Shown: piece after piece, positions 24,926-32,550 of the stretch
Position numbering within the stretch: position 1 is the first letter of the stretch
Layout of the letters: the number at the start of each line of letters is the position of its first letter
Assembly (NCBI GenBank): GCA_900290295.1
Contig: OMSW01000314.1
Span: forward strand, 1 to 32,550
Source of the DNA: Burkholderiales bacterium
GTDB lineage: Bacteria > Pseudomonadota > Gammaproteobacteria > Burkholderiales > Burkholderiaceae_F
Direction: 5' to 3'
Length of the DNA: 32,550 nt
Position numbers and translations under genes: made by a program
The notes under the pieces: generated by a model
Database searches by the model: none
What the model was told of the DNA's origin: nothing
What the model saw: only the letters and a program-made list of their open reading frames with translations

Positions 24926-26170
24926 TCAGCGGGCCAGCTGATTGATCTCGATGATGGGCATCAGTACCGCGAGCACGATCATCATGACGACCAGGCCCAT
25001 AGTGAGAATCAGCGCGGGCTCGAGCAAGGAGGTGAGCAGCATGGCGCGCCGCTCCGCTTCACGCGCGTGCATATCGGCGGCGCGGGCCAGCATCTCGGGC
25101 AGTTTGCCGGTAGCCTCACCGGAGCCGATCAGGTGAAGCAGCACCGGCGGGAAAAGGCGCAAACGGCCCGACCCGGCCTGACCGTCATCCTCCGCGCGCA
25201 ACGCGCGCGCCAGCGAGGCTCCTTCGCGCACCCGATGCGTGGCATCGACCACGCGCGATCGCAGGGCGAGGTTGGTCACGGTTTCGCCGGCCGCCTGCAG
25301 GCCGCGCAGCATCGGCACGCCCGAGCCGACCAAAATTGACAGCGTGCTCGCAAAGCGCGCCGTGTTGAGCGCGCGCGAGAGCATACCCACCACCGGCAAG
25401 CGCAGGATGCGGCGGTGCCACTGCAGCCGCACGCTTTCGATGCGCAGGGCCCGCGAGATGCCAAAGGCCACAGCGCCGCCCGCCAGAATCAATATCCAGC
25501 CGTAACTGCGCAGGAACGCCGACAGCCCGATCATCACCCGCGTGATCAGCGGCAGCGCCTGCTTCGTCTGCGCGAAAACCTGTACGACCTGGGGGATCAC
25601 GTACGTAAGCAGGAAGACGACGACGAGCAGGGAGACCACGGTCAGGATGGCGGGGTACACGAACGCCAGCAGGATCTTTTGTTGCAGCCGGGCGCGCTCT
25701 TCGATGAAATCGGCCAGGCTGCCGAGCACCGAGCCCAGCTTTCCGGACTCCTCGCCGGCTGCGATCAGGGCGCGGTAAATCGCCGGGAACTGGCGTGGGT
25801 GCCGGGCAAGCGCATTGGACAGCGACATGCCGCCGCGCACCTCGGTGCGAATCGAGGCCATCATCTCGCGCACGGCCTGTTTCTCGCTCTGCTCGACGAG
25901 CACGGTAAGGGCATCGGCGATCGGCAGGGCCGCTGCCATCAGACTGGCGAACTGGCGGGTGAGTACCGCCAGCTCGGTCTGCGACAGGCGGCGTCCGCGC
26001 AGGGCTCCGGGGCCGCGGCGCATGGCCTCGGTTTCCACCGGCTCGACCACGAGCGGGACCAGCGCCTGGCTGCGCAGCATCTGGCGTGCCTGGCGGACGC
26101 TATCGGCCTCCAGTACGCCTACCTGATCCCTGCCCAGACTGTCGGCTGCGGAGTATCGAAAGGCGGTCAT
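24926..26170 (-). CDS. gspF: type II secretion inner-membrane platform protein GspF
   Basis: GspF is the polytopic platform protein that couples the GspE ATPase to pseudopilus assembly. The 414-residue product has the two repeated GspF domains: about 75-200 (LTRQFASLMAAALPIADAL, FPAIYRALIAAGEESGKLG) and about 275-405 (ARFASTLSILVGSGVPMLRG, PPVLLHLIGSGEATGKLPEM), each followed by hydrophobic helices (ILLAFVYPAILTVVSLLVVV; PALILTMGLVVMMIVLAVLM). A usual N-terminal segment is present (MTAFRYSAADSLGRDQVG). Length is normal. It is the last gene of the operon as seen here, 56 bases after gspE. The minor and major pseudopilins and gspC are not encoded downstream and must lie elsewhere, presumably upstream of gspL beyond the window. 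Confidence 0.94.
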   Translation of the reverse strand: MTAFRYSAADSLGRDQVGVLEADSVRQARQMLRSQALVPLVVEPVETEAMRRGPGALRGRRLSQTELAVLTRQFASLMAAALPIADALTVLVEQSEKQAVREMMASIRTEVRGGMSLSNALARHPRQFPAIYRALIAAGEESGKLGSVLGSLADFIEERARLQQKILLAFVYPAILTVVSLLVVVFLLTYVIPQVVQVFAQTKQALPLITRVMIGLSAFLRSYGWILILAGGAVAFGISRALRIESVRLQWHRRILRLPVVGMLSRALNTARFASTLSILVGSGVPMLRGLQAAGETVTNLALRSRVVDATHRVREGASLARALRAEDDGQAGSGRLRLFPPVLLHLIGSGEATGKLPEMLARAADMHAREAERRAMLLTSLLEPALILTMGLVVMMIVLAVLMPIIEINQLAR

Positions 26171-26226
26171 TCTCGTGGCGGCGGTTGCTGCGGCGGCTGG
26201 CGCGGTCGGGGCGCGTCCGCCGGGCG

Positions 26227-27660
26227 TCAGTCGCGCGTGACTCGCAGGATTTCCTCCTGCGAAGTGATTCCGGCGGCGTACCAGCGCATGGCATCGGCAC
26301 GCAATGGAAGCATGCCTGCGGCCTCGGCGGTACGTCGAATCTCCTGGTCATTGGCCGCTGCGTGGATCAGGTCCCGTATCGAATCGTCGACCGGCAGCAG
26401 TTCATAGATGCCGGTGCGCCCGCTGTAGCCGGAATGGCCACATAGCTCGCAGCCGACTGGATGGAACCCGCGTCCGGCCGAATCGGGCTTTTTGCAACGC
26501 GGGCAAAGCTTGCGGATCAGGCGCTGCGCCAAAACGCCAAGCAGGGAAGACGACAGCAGGAACGGTTCGATGCCCATGTCGATGAGGCGGGTGACGGCGG
26601 TCGCGGCGTCGTTGGTGTGCAAGGTGGCCAGAACCAGGTGGCCGGTGAGCGAGGCCTGGACCGCAATCTGGGCGGTTTCCAGATCGCGGATCTCGCCGAT
26701 CATGATGACATCGGGATCCTGGCGCAGTATCGAGCGCAGGGCCCGGGCGAAGTTCATGTCGATCTTCGGGTTGACCTGGGTCTGTCCGACTCCCGGCAGG
26801 TCGTACTCGATCGGGTCCTCCACCGTCATGATGTTGGAGGTCGCGTAATCGAGCCGGCGGATGGCGGCGTACAGCGTCGTCGATTTTCCGGAACCGGTCG
26901 GGCCGGTGACCAGGAGGATCCCGTGCGGCTGGTGAAACAGCTCGTCGAAGATCGCCAGGGTCCGGTCGGACATTCCCAGATTCGTGAGATCGATCCGGGA
27001 AGGATCCTTTTCGAGCAAACGCAGCACGACGCGTTCGCCGTAGCCGGTCGGCAGGGTCGAGACGCGCACGTCGATTGCGCGTCCGCCGACCCGCAGGGTG
27101 ATACGACCATCCTGTGGCAGTCGCTTTTCCGCGATATCCATGGCGGCCATGATCTTGATTCGGGAGACGAGGGCCGCGTGCAACGCCCGCTTGGGACGCA
27201 CAATATCGCGCAAGGTGCCGTCGACCCGGAAGCGCACCAGCGAATACTGCTCAAAGGCTTCCAGATGGATGTCCGAAGCGCCATCCCGCGCGGCGTGGGT
27301 GAGCAGCGCGTTGATCATGCGGATGATCGGCGCGTCGTCCTCGGTCTCGAGCAGATCCTCGATATCCGGCACGTCCTGCATCATGCGCGTGATGTCGATT
27401 TCGCCCTCGATATCACCGACAATTTGCTCCGCCGAATCTTCCGGGCGCGAATAGGTCTGGGCAATCGCCTCGGCAAGCACCTTGGCATCGACGATGCTCG
27501 GTCGCACGCGTCCTGGAAACGCCCGCATCACTTCGTTAAGGGCACCCAGACCGGTGGATTCGGTGATCCAGACCTCGGCCTCCCGATCGCCCTGCGGCTT
27601 GAGCAGGATCGAGTTGTCGCGCGCAAACGCGTACGGCACATATCGTTGCGCCGAGCTCAT
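26227..27660 (-). CDS. gspE: type II secretion ATPase GspE
   Basis: The cytoplasmic ATPase that drives type II secretion (477 residues). Walker A is GPTGSGKST (253-261), the Asp box is NIMTVEDPIEYDLPGVGQ (276-293), Walker B is DVIMIGEIRD (317-326) and the His box is LVLATLHTND. A zinc-binding C-x2-C pair (CPRC at 386-389 and CELC at 404-407) is typical of GspE. The N-terminal N1 domain is short, with QRYVPYAFARDNSILL near the start, and N2 begins around ASDIHLEAFEQ. The ATG overlaps the gspD stop by four bases (ATGA), so the two are translationally coupled. GspL, whose cytoplasmic domain anchors GspE, is encoded four genes upstream. Confidence 0.96.
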   Translation of the reverse strand: MSSAQRYVPYAFARDNSILLKPQGDREAEVWITESTGLGALNEVMRAFPGRVRPSIVDAKVLAEAIAQTYSRPEDSAEQIVGDIEGEIDITRMMQDVPDIEDLLETEDDAPIIRMINALLTHAARDGASDIHLEAFEQYSLVRFRVDGTLRDIVRPKRALHAALVSRIKIMAAMDIAEKRLPQDGRITLRVGGRAIDVRVSTLPTGYGERVVLRLLEKDPSRIDLTNLGMSDRTLAIFDELFHQPHGILLVTGPTGSGKSTTLYAAIRRLDYATSNIMTVEDPIEYDLPGVGQTQVNPKIDMNFARALRSILRQDPDVIMIGEIRDLETAQIAVQASLTGHLVLATLHTNDAATAVTRLIDMGIEPFLLSSSLLGVLAQRLIRKLCPRCKKPDSAGRGFHPVGCELCGHSGYSGRTGIYELLPVDDSIRDLIHAAANDQEIRRTAEAAGMLPLRADAMRWYAAGITSQEEILRVTRD

Positions 27661-30218
27661 GGAACAGACACCTGGCCCGCGCTCACCAGCGAGGGCGAAT
27701 AGCCTAGGCCGCGCAACAGGACGAGCGCTTCCTGGGTGTTGTGCCGGGCATGCGTGACCGTAACGCGCACCCGCACGCTATGGCCCGCGGGCGTATCGAC
27801 CGCTTCCCAATAGGCGTCGAGGCCTTCGTTCTTGAGCTGCTGCTGCAGTTGGCGCGCACGCACAATGGTGTCGACGGTGGCAACCTCGATGATCTGCTCG
27901 TCGGCGCCCTGCGTGACCGGGGCGGCGGGTGTTGGCGCAAGGGCACTCTTGCCGATCGGCGCGTCCGGGCCGGCCGTGCCCGGGAAGGCCGTCGCTGCCC
28001 CGGGTGGCCCCTTGGCGGGCATCGGCGGCAGCGGAGCGATTCCGTAGTTTCCCAGGACCGGGTGGTGTTCCGGCTGCGCCTGCGCAAGCGCGTTACGGAT
28101 GTAATCGTAGCGATCGCTCGCAACCGTGCCGGATGCGGCTTCATCACGGATCACGGTCGGACGCAGGAATACCATCGTCTGCGTCTTGATGTGCTCGCGG
28201 GTGTCGTAGCGAAACAGGTAGCCGAGCAGCGGTATATCGCCCAGCAGTGGAACCTTGTACTGGTTTTCATTGGTTTGATCCGAGATCATGCCGCTGATCA
28301 CGACGAAACTGCCGTCCTCGACCATAACGCTGGTTTCGAAACTTTGCTTGTTGAGCACCAGTTCGGTGCCGCTGGTGCCGGACGAAACCGAGGAATCCTC
28401 GATGTAGATGGTAAGGCGCACCGAGCCGCCCTCCGAAACCTGCGGCTTGACGCGCAATAGCATCCCGACATCCTGGCGCTGGTACGTCTGGAAAGGCGTC
28501 ACCGTCGACCCCGTATTCGTGGTCGTTACCGTGCCGGTATTGGCGTACGAACCGGTAACGATGGGAACGTTTTGGCCGACGAGAAATTTGCCTTCCTCGT
28601 TGTCTAGGGTCTGGATGTTCGGGCGCTGCAGGATGTTGGCATTGGCCGTGGTCTCGAGCGCGCGCGCCAGCAGGGCGATGTTGGTTATCGACCCGATCCC
28701 AGGAACCGTGATCGTGCCCTTGATGACGCCGATGTTCAGACCCTGGCCGAGATTGCCCAGGCTCTCGGCACCACTGATGATGTTCTGGCTGGAATTGCCG
28801 AAATTGGTGCCGCCGACCACGGAGGTGCCGCTGTTATTGAGCCCGTTCAGTGACTGCCACTGGATGCCGAACTCGGAGGACTTGTCCCCGCTCAGTTCCA
28901 CCACCAAGGATTCGATCAGCACCTGCGCCGGCCGTACGTCGAGCTTGTCGACGATCGCGCGAATGTTGCGGTACAGCGGCTCCGGCCCCGAAATGATGAG
29001 CGAATTGGTCGCCGGGTCCGCCTGGATCATGCCCGAGAGCCCGCCAGGGCTGCCGCCGCCGCCGGTGGCCCCGTAGCTTGACGAGGGCGATGGCGTGGCC
29101 GCCGGCCCGCTGGCATTCGGGGTGGCCGGTCCCCCAAAACCCGAGCCGCCGCTGGCTAACGCATTCGAGGAACCGCTGGTCCCGGACAGGCCTGCTCCCA
29201 TTCCGCCGGCTCCTCCGCCGGACAAGCTGATGGTGCCCCCGGCCTGTGACATGAAGGACGGGTCGGAGGAAAGAACCGCACGCAGCAGGGGTGCCATCTT
29301 GGTGGCCTGCGCGTTGCGAAGATAGATCACGTTGATGTTGCCGGGGGTCGCACTGGGCTGGTCGAATTGCGCGATCAGGGCCTTGGCCTGTTCGATCCGA
29401 GCCCGGCTGGCAGCGCGAATTATCAGGCTGTTGCTGCGGGGCTCGGCCTGCACGACGATGCGTTGGCCGGCATCGACGCTTTGTGCGCCAGAGCCCGCGC
29501 CGCCTTCGAGCACGCGGGTGACAATGGTTGCGATATCGGTAGCCAGACCGTATTTCAAGGGCACGACAACCACGTCGGCTGCGGTCGGCGAGTCTATGGC
29601 TTCGATGATGTGTGCCAGCCGCCGCAAGTTTTCCGCATAGTCCGTGATGACCAGGGTGTTGTTGGCAGCGTACGCGGCGATCGTGTTGTTGGGAGCGATC
29701 AACGGTCGCAGTACCGGCACCAGGTTGCTCGCCGATTCGTACTGCAGGCGAAAGACCTGCGTGATGACCTGATCGCCGCGCGGGGTCGTGGTCGCGGGCG
29801 CGAGCACTCGACCGCCCTGTAGCTTTGCGTCGGCTTCGAGCACCACGCGCGCAACGCCGCCGGCATCGGGCGATTCGACCAGCGTGAATCCCTGCAAGCG
29901 CAGCGCCGAGAGCAGTTCCTCGTACGCCTGCCGCCGGGTGACCGGATGCTCGGTCACGAGCGTCATCGTTCCCTTGACCCGCGGGTCGATGACGAAAGAT
30001 CGTCCGGTGTACTGCCCGATTGCGCGCACCACGGCCTCGACGTCGGCATTGACAAAATTCAGTGTCACCGTCTCTTCCGTCGCCTTGACGGAAGACCTTG
30101 TGGCAGGCGTGGCCGAATTGTCGCCAGCGGCAAGCGCCACGGCCGCAGACAGCGCGATGCCGGCGCCTGCAAGGATCGCGGCTCCCGATTGGAGGGGGAA
30201 GGCAAGCCCAATCCTCAT
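27657..30218 (-). CDS. gspD: type II secretion secretin GspD with C-terminal SPOR-like domain
   Basis: GspD forms the outer-membrane channel of the type II system. The 853-residue product has a signal peptide (about 1-31), an N0 domain (about 49-125, VTLNFVNADVEAVVRAIG), N1 (about 151-210), N2 (about 215-288), N3 interrupted by a Gly/Ser/Pro-rich insert (about 326-396) and a secretin domain (about 425-690) with VPLLGDIPLLGYLFR. It then continues through a Pro/Ala linker (about 715-770) into about 80 residues with a SPOR-like pattern (EQIIEVATVDTIVRARQLQQ, then SVRVRVTVTHARHNTQEALV). The usual pilotin-binding S domain is not recognisable. The start is ATG one base after the gspN stop, and the stop overlaps gspE. 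The SPOR call is by eye and needs a profile search. Confidence 0.93.
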   Translation of the reverse strand: MRIGLAFPLQSGAAILAGAGIALSAAVALAAGDNSATPATRSSVKATEETVTLNFVNADVEAVVRAIGQYTGRSFVIDPRVKGTMTLVTEHPVTRRQAYEELLSALRLQGFTLVESPDAGGVARVVLEADAKLQGGRVLAPATTTPRGDQVITQVFRLQYESASNLVPVLRPLIAPNNTIAAYAANNTLVITDYAENLRRLAHIIEAIDSPTAADVVVVPLKYGLATDIATIVTRVLEGGAGSGAQSVDAGQRIVVQAEPRSNSLIIRAASRARIEQAKALIAQFDQPSATPGNINVIYLRNAQATKMAPLLRAVLSSDPSFMSQAGGTISLSGGGAGGMGAGLSGTSGSSNALASGGSGFGGPATPNASGPAATPSPSSSYGATGGGGSPGGLSGMIQADPATNSLIISGPEPLYRNIRAIVDKLDVRPAQVLIESLVVELSGDKSSEFGIQWQSLNGLNNSGTSVVGGTNFGNSSQNIISGAESLGNLGQGLNIGVIKGTITVPGIGSITNIALLARALETTANANILQRPNIQTLDNEEGKFLVGQNVPIVTGSYANTGTVTTTNTGSTVTPFQTYQRQDVGMLLRVKPQVSEGGSVRLTIYIEDSSVSSGTSGTELVLNKQSFETSVMVEDGSFVVISGMISDQTNENQYKVPLLGDIPLLGYLFRYDTREHIKTQTMVFLRPTVIRDEAASGTVASDRYDYIRNALAQAQPEHHPVLGNYGIAPLPPMPAKGPPGAATAFPGTAGPDAPIGKSALAPTPAAPVTQGADEQIIEVATVDTIVRARQLQQQLKNEGLDAYWEAVDTPAGHSVRVRVTVTHARHNTQEALVLLRGLGYSPSLVSAGQVSVP

Positions 30219-30219
30219 T

Positions 30220-31008
30220 TCATGTTCCGAAGTTCAATATGGCTCCGTCGCCATCGCGCCGGCCCAACAAAGAGATCAGGCCGGACAGTTGCGTTGCGAC
30301 GGCCGCGTCCGTTCCGGGTTGCACGCGAGCTATCCCCCGGAAGCGCAAACGCCGGCCGTCCACGATTGTGCCACTGCCAGTCATTTCCATGGGCCCGGAA
30401 ATCGTTTCCAATTGCACCTGGGCGCCGGCGAAGACGCCATCGGCTTGCAGACGGTAATGGCCGAACGGCACGACGGGGCTCAGACCGCTGGATGCGCCGA
30501 CCCATTCCGCGCTCAGGTGCCCGCGCAGCGCACCGGACTGCAGGTGCAGCGTATCCCATTCGAGCTCGATATCGCCACCGGGCCGAATCGTATTCCACGG
30601 CGCGCCCAGCCCGACGAGTACCCCGGCCGGCAAACGCAACCGGCCGGGCTCGACGGTGGCATTTGCCTTCCAGTCCACCCGCAGCGCCAGGGGCACGTCG
30701 CTCGCCGCCGCGTTTGTCAAAGTCAGATCCAAGGCCCCGATCAGTAGGCGCCACGGGTCAATGTGCCAGGAGGTGCGGCCGGGGAGTCTCGTGCGAAAGG
30801 ATGAGCCGCGATCGCCGCTTGCTAGGATGAGGTCCGCCTGACCGTCCCAAACCGTCCCCGACGGATCGCCCAGTTCGACCCGCTCGCTGGTCCAGGAGTT
30901 CACCGCGCTGGCCAAAAGACTCGCCGGGGCCTGCGTGAGAACGACAAGGACGGCGCCGGCTAGCGCAGCGGCCAGTATCGCAAACCTGCGCCCGAGGTGA
31001 TTGCTCAT
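30220..31008 (-). CDS. gspN: type II secretion protein GspN
   Basis: GspN is an accessory inner-membrane-anchored periplasmic protein found in some type II systems; its exact job is unsettled. The 262-residue product has one N-terminal helix (about 10-32, FAILAAALAGAVLVVLTQ) and a beta-rich periplasmic domain with the family segments GDPSGTVWDGQADLIL, LPGRTSWHIDPWRLLIGAL and EMTGSGTIVDGRRLRFRG. Its length is normal. It follows gspM by 30 bases and precedes gspD by one base. The order gspM-gspN-gspD, with the secretin after N, differs from the common order that starts with C and D. Confidence 0.88.
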   Translation of the reverse strand: MSNHLGRRFAILAAALAGAVLVVLTQAPASLLASAVNSWTSERVELGDPSGTVWDGQADLILASGDRGSSFRTRLPGRTSWHIDPWRLLIGALDLTLTNAAASDVPLALRVDWKANATVEPGRLRLPAGVLVGLGAPWNTIRPGGDIELEWDTLHLQSGALRGHLSAEWVGASSGLSPVVPFGHYRLQADGVFAGAQVQLETISGPMEMTGSGTIVDGRRLRFRGIARVQPGTDAAVATQLSGLISLLGRRDGDGAILNFGT

Positions 31009-31038
31009 GATCGTGGAGTTGCGAGCCGCCGGCCGCGA

Positions 31039-31536
31039 TCAGGCCCGCGGCAAGCGCAGCGACAGCTCGATATCGGCGTTGCCTGCCGTGGCATTGGCCT
31101 TGGCGCTCACGGCAACGGTATGCACTCCCAGCGTACGCTCGCTTGCAGCGAGCCAGGTCGTCCATTTGCTGTACGGCACGTTGACGAAGCTCAGGTGCAG
31201 GTCACCGTTGGCGAGGGGGACGTTGCGCGATGGCTTCAGGCCGGCGGTTTCCAGCGACTTGTCCAGGGCGGAGCGTGCGTCCAAGGAGCCGGGCGCGGCT
31301 GCCGGCGGCAGGCTGCGCAGGGCCTTGGCCTCGGTTACCATCGCTTCGAGTTGCGCCGCCTGGGCGCGTGTCTGCGGCAGCAGCCGCTGCAACTTGGCTA
31401 CCCCGCTGGCGGCCGGCTCGATGAATGCGAGGTAGAGCACGATCGCAGCGAGTACGGCGCCGCCGATTGCCAGGATGCGCTGCTCGCGCGGCGCCCGCTC
31501 GGACCAGAATTGCGCGAGGATTTTGGCGAAACTCAT
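31039..31536 (-). CDS. gspM: type II secretion protein GspM
   Basis: GspM is a bitopic inner-membrane protein that pairs with GspL in the secretion platform. The 165-residue product has a short cytoplasmic N-terminus (MSFAKILAQFWSERAPREQR), one transmembrane helix (about 21-39, ILAIGGAVLAAIVLYLAFI), a coiled-coil stretch (about 45-75) and a small ferredoxin-like periplasmic domain (about 88-163) ending in IELSLRLPRA. The WSERAPREQRIL pattern before the helix is typical of the family. The ATG at 31536 lies three bases after the gspL stop. Sequence identity in this family is low, so position between gspL and gspN is part of the evidence. Confidence 0.88.
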   Translation of the reverse strand: MSFAKILAQFWSERAPREQRILAIGGAVLAAIVLYLAFIEPAASGVAKLQRLLPQTRAQAAQLEAMVTEAKALRSLPPAAAPGSLDARSALDKSLETAGLKPSRNVPLANGDLHLSFVNVPYSKWTTWLAASERTLGVHTVAVSAKANATAGNADIELSLRLPRA

Positions 31537-31539
31537 GCT

Positions 31540-32550
31540 CTAGCCGCCCAGCGGCGCCAGATGCGCCGCGCCGTCCGCATCAAAGCGCAGCGTCAAGCCC
31601 CGCGCCATCGCGCGCGCCTGCAGGGAATTGCGCAATTCCGGTCGGTCGACGCTGCCGGGCTTGAATCGGACCACATAGTTGCGATCGGTGTATTCGATCG
31701 CCGCCACGATCCCCACCGGCGCACTGGCGAAGACCTGCAGTGCCTGCGAATTGAGCACAGAAAAGTCATCGGTGGAGGGGCGCCCGACCCGTGTCCGCAA
31801 TGCCGCCACGGAACGCTTGGCCTGCGCAAGTTCATCTTCGATGGTCGTTTCGTTCGGAAAAGCGTCGCGAAAGGCGTGCCGCATCGACTGACGCAAGTCG
31901 GTGAATTGGGAGTCCAGTTTCAGCCAGTACGCGTTCAGGCCACCGATCGCGATCGCCGCGCAGATGCCGATCCAGGCAGCCGGGGCCTTCCAGGTTCCGT
32001 GGCGGGTGAGCCGTGCGAGGATCCGTCCCGTGAAGCCGAAACCGCCACCGGATGCGTACGATCCTTGCAGCAGGTTCACGGAGTCGGCAATCGAATTGAT
32101 GTCGATCTCACGCCGGGCTTCCTCCAGCTCCAAACCGAGCGCCGCCGCGACCGATCGCAAGCCGTCAGTGGCTTGACCGTAGACACGCAGGCGTGACACC
32201 GCGAGCTGGTGCTTGGCCAGGGCAATTGCTCCCGGGGCGCCGTCGGCCAGATCAAATGCGCAGCCCTGGTCCGCGCCGGTGCGCATAACGCCACGGCCCC
32301 GATCGCTGCGCAGGCAAAGCGTGCCCTCGCGCGGGCGCGGCAGGGTGTAGATCTCGCTGTAGGCAGCGCGCGGCTGCAACTGCGCCTGGGCGCATGCCTC
32401 CAAGGTGCGTGCCAGGGTCGCCTGGTCGATGGCCGCCACCGAAATCCACGCGATCTCGGGCGCACCGCTGGTCCCGGTGTCCTGCGCGCTCCCGGCGGTC
32501 GGCATCGACGCGAAATGGCAATCGGCCGGGTCGACGAGCATGCGCTCCTC
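31540..32550 (-). CDS. gspL: type II secretion protein GspL (5' end outside the window)
   Basis: GspL recruits the GspE ATPase to the inner membrane and binds GspM. The frame is open to the right edge of the window: three more codons (Glu-Glu-Arg) precede the first ATG of the track, and the sequence there (EERMLVDPADCHFA) matches the end of the first actin-like subdomain of GspL, so about 80-100 N-terminal residues lie outside. The visible 336 residues hold the rest of the cytoplasmic domain, one transmembrane helix (AWIGICAAIAIGGLNAYWL) and a periplasmic ferredoxin-like domain ending in RFDADGAAHLAPLGG. The ATG at 32541 in the track should not be taken as the true start. Confidence 0.88.
   Translation of the reverse strand, partial: EERMLVDPADCHFASMPTAGSAQDTGTSGAPEIAWISVAAIDQATLARTLEACAQAQLQPRAAYSEIYTLPRPREGTLCLRSDRGRGVMRTGADQGCAFDLADGAPGAIALAKHQLAVSRLRVYGQATDGLRSVAAALGLELEEARREIDINSIADSVNLLQGSYASGGGFGFTGRILARLTRHGTWKAPAAWIGICAAIAIGGLNAYWLKLDSQFTDLRQSMRHAFRDAFPNETTIEDELAQAKRSVAALRTRVGRPSTDDFSVLNSQALQVFASAPVGIVAAIEYTDRNYVVRFKPGSVDRPELRNSLQARAMARGLTLRFDADGAAHLAPLGG

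Noticed and set aside
23473-24945. 490-codon plus-strand ORF opposite the ferredoxin oxidoreductase gene
   Set aside because: Antisense shadow; composition and lack of motifs argue against a protein, and the minus-strand gene is certain.
30997-32196. 399-codon plus-strand ORF opposite gspM/gspL
   Set aside because: Antisense shadow of the type II secretion genes without domain similarity.

Overview
The window reads as chromosomal DNA from a GC-rich betaproteobacterium, most likely of the order Burkholderiales. The signs are a PhaM-type polyhydroxyalkanoate granule regulator, aceK beside isovaleryl-CoA dehydrogenase, an argS / SPOR protein / dsbA run, folE2 as the GTP cyclohydrolase gene, a fused indolepyruvate ferredoxin oxidoreductase and a type II secretion operon containing gspN. 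I found no rRNA, tRNA, CRISPR array or intact mobile element. All family assignments come from reading motifs and are not database results.

Layout. (1) Bases 1-6593, minus strand: a carbon-catabolism operon transcribed towards the left edge. It runs isovaleryl-CoA dehydrogenase, AceK, thiolase, a short-chain dehydrogenase, a small membrane protein and a methyltransferase, and ends in the first codons of a 2-hydroxychromene-2-carboxylate isomerase-like gene that is broken after codon 15. Together these suggest leucine or acyl-CoA breakdown linked to control of the glyoxylate shunt. (2) Bases 6905-9333, plus: a cystathionine beta-lyase-like PLP enzyme and a CaiB/BaiF CoA-transferase. (3) Bases 9338-15071, minus: folE2, an asparaginase_II-family enzyme, argS, a SPOR-domain protein, dsbA and a second short-chain dehydrogenase. 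(4) Bases 15072-15628: a 557-base gap with palindromes and a bulged hairpin but no convincing gene. (5) Bases 15629-16570, plus: a MerR regulator with a B12-binding sensor carrying the CarH/LitR-type W-x9-EH signature, divergent from folE2. (6) phaM (minus), then on the plus strand a DUF3108 exported protein and a DevC/DevA/DevB-like ABC exporter with overlapping genes. (7) Bases 21124-24672, minus: fused indolepyruvate ferredoxin oxidoreductase. (8) Bases 24926-32550, minus: a type II secretion operon in the order gspL (cut by the window edge), M, N, D, E, F.

Most interesting points. The GspD secretin appears to end in a SPOR-like peptidoglycan-binding domain after a Pro/Ala linker. The CarH-like regulator faces folE2 across a structured intergenic region. 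The isomerase gene at the left edge is interrupted, possibly by an element lying outside the window. The DevB-like adaptor lacks the expected segment between its membrane anchor and lipoyl half-motif. A short upstream ORF with the better ribosome-binding site overlaps the devC start.
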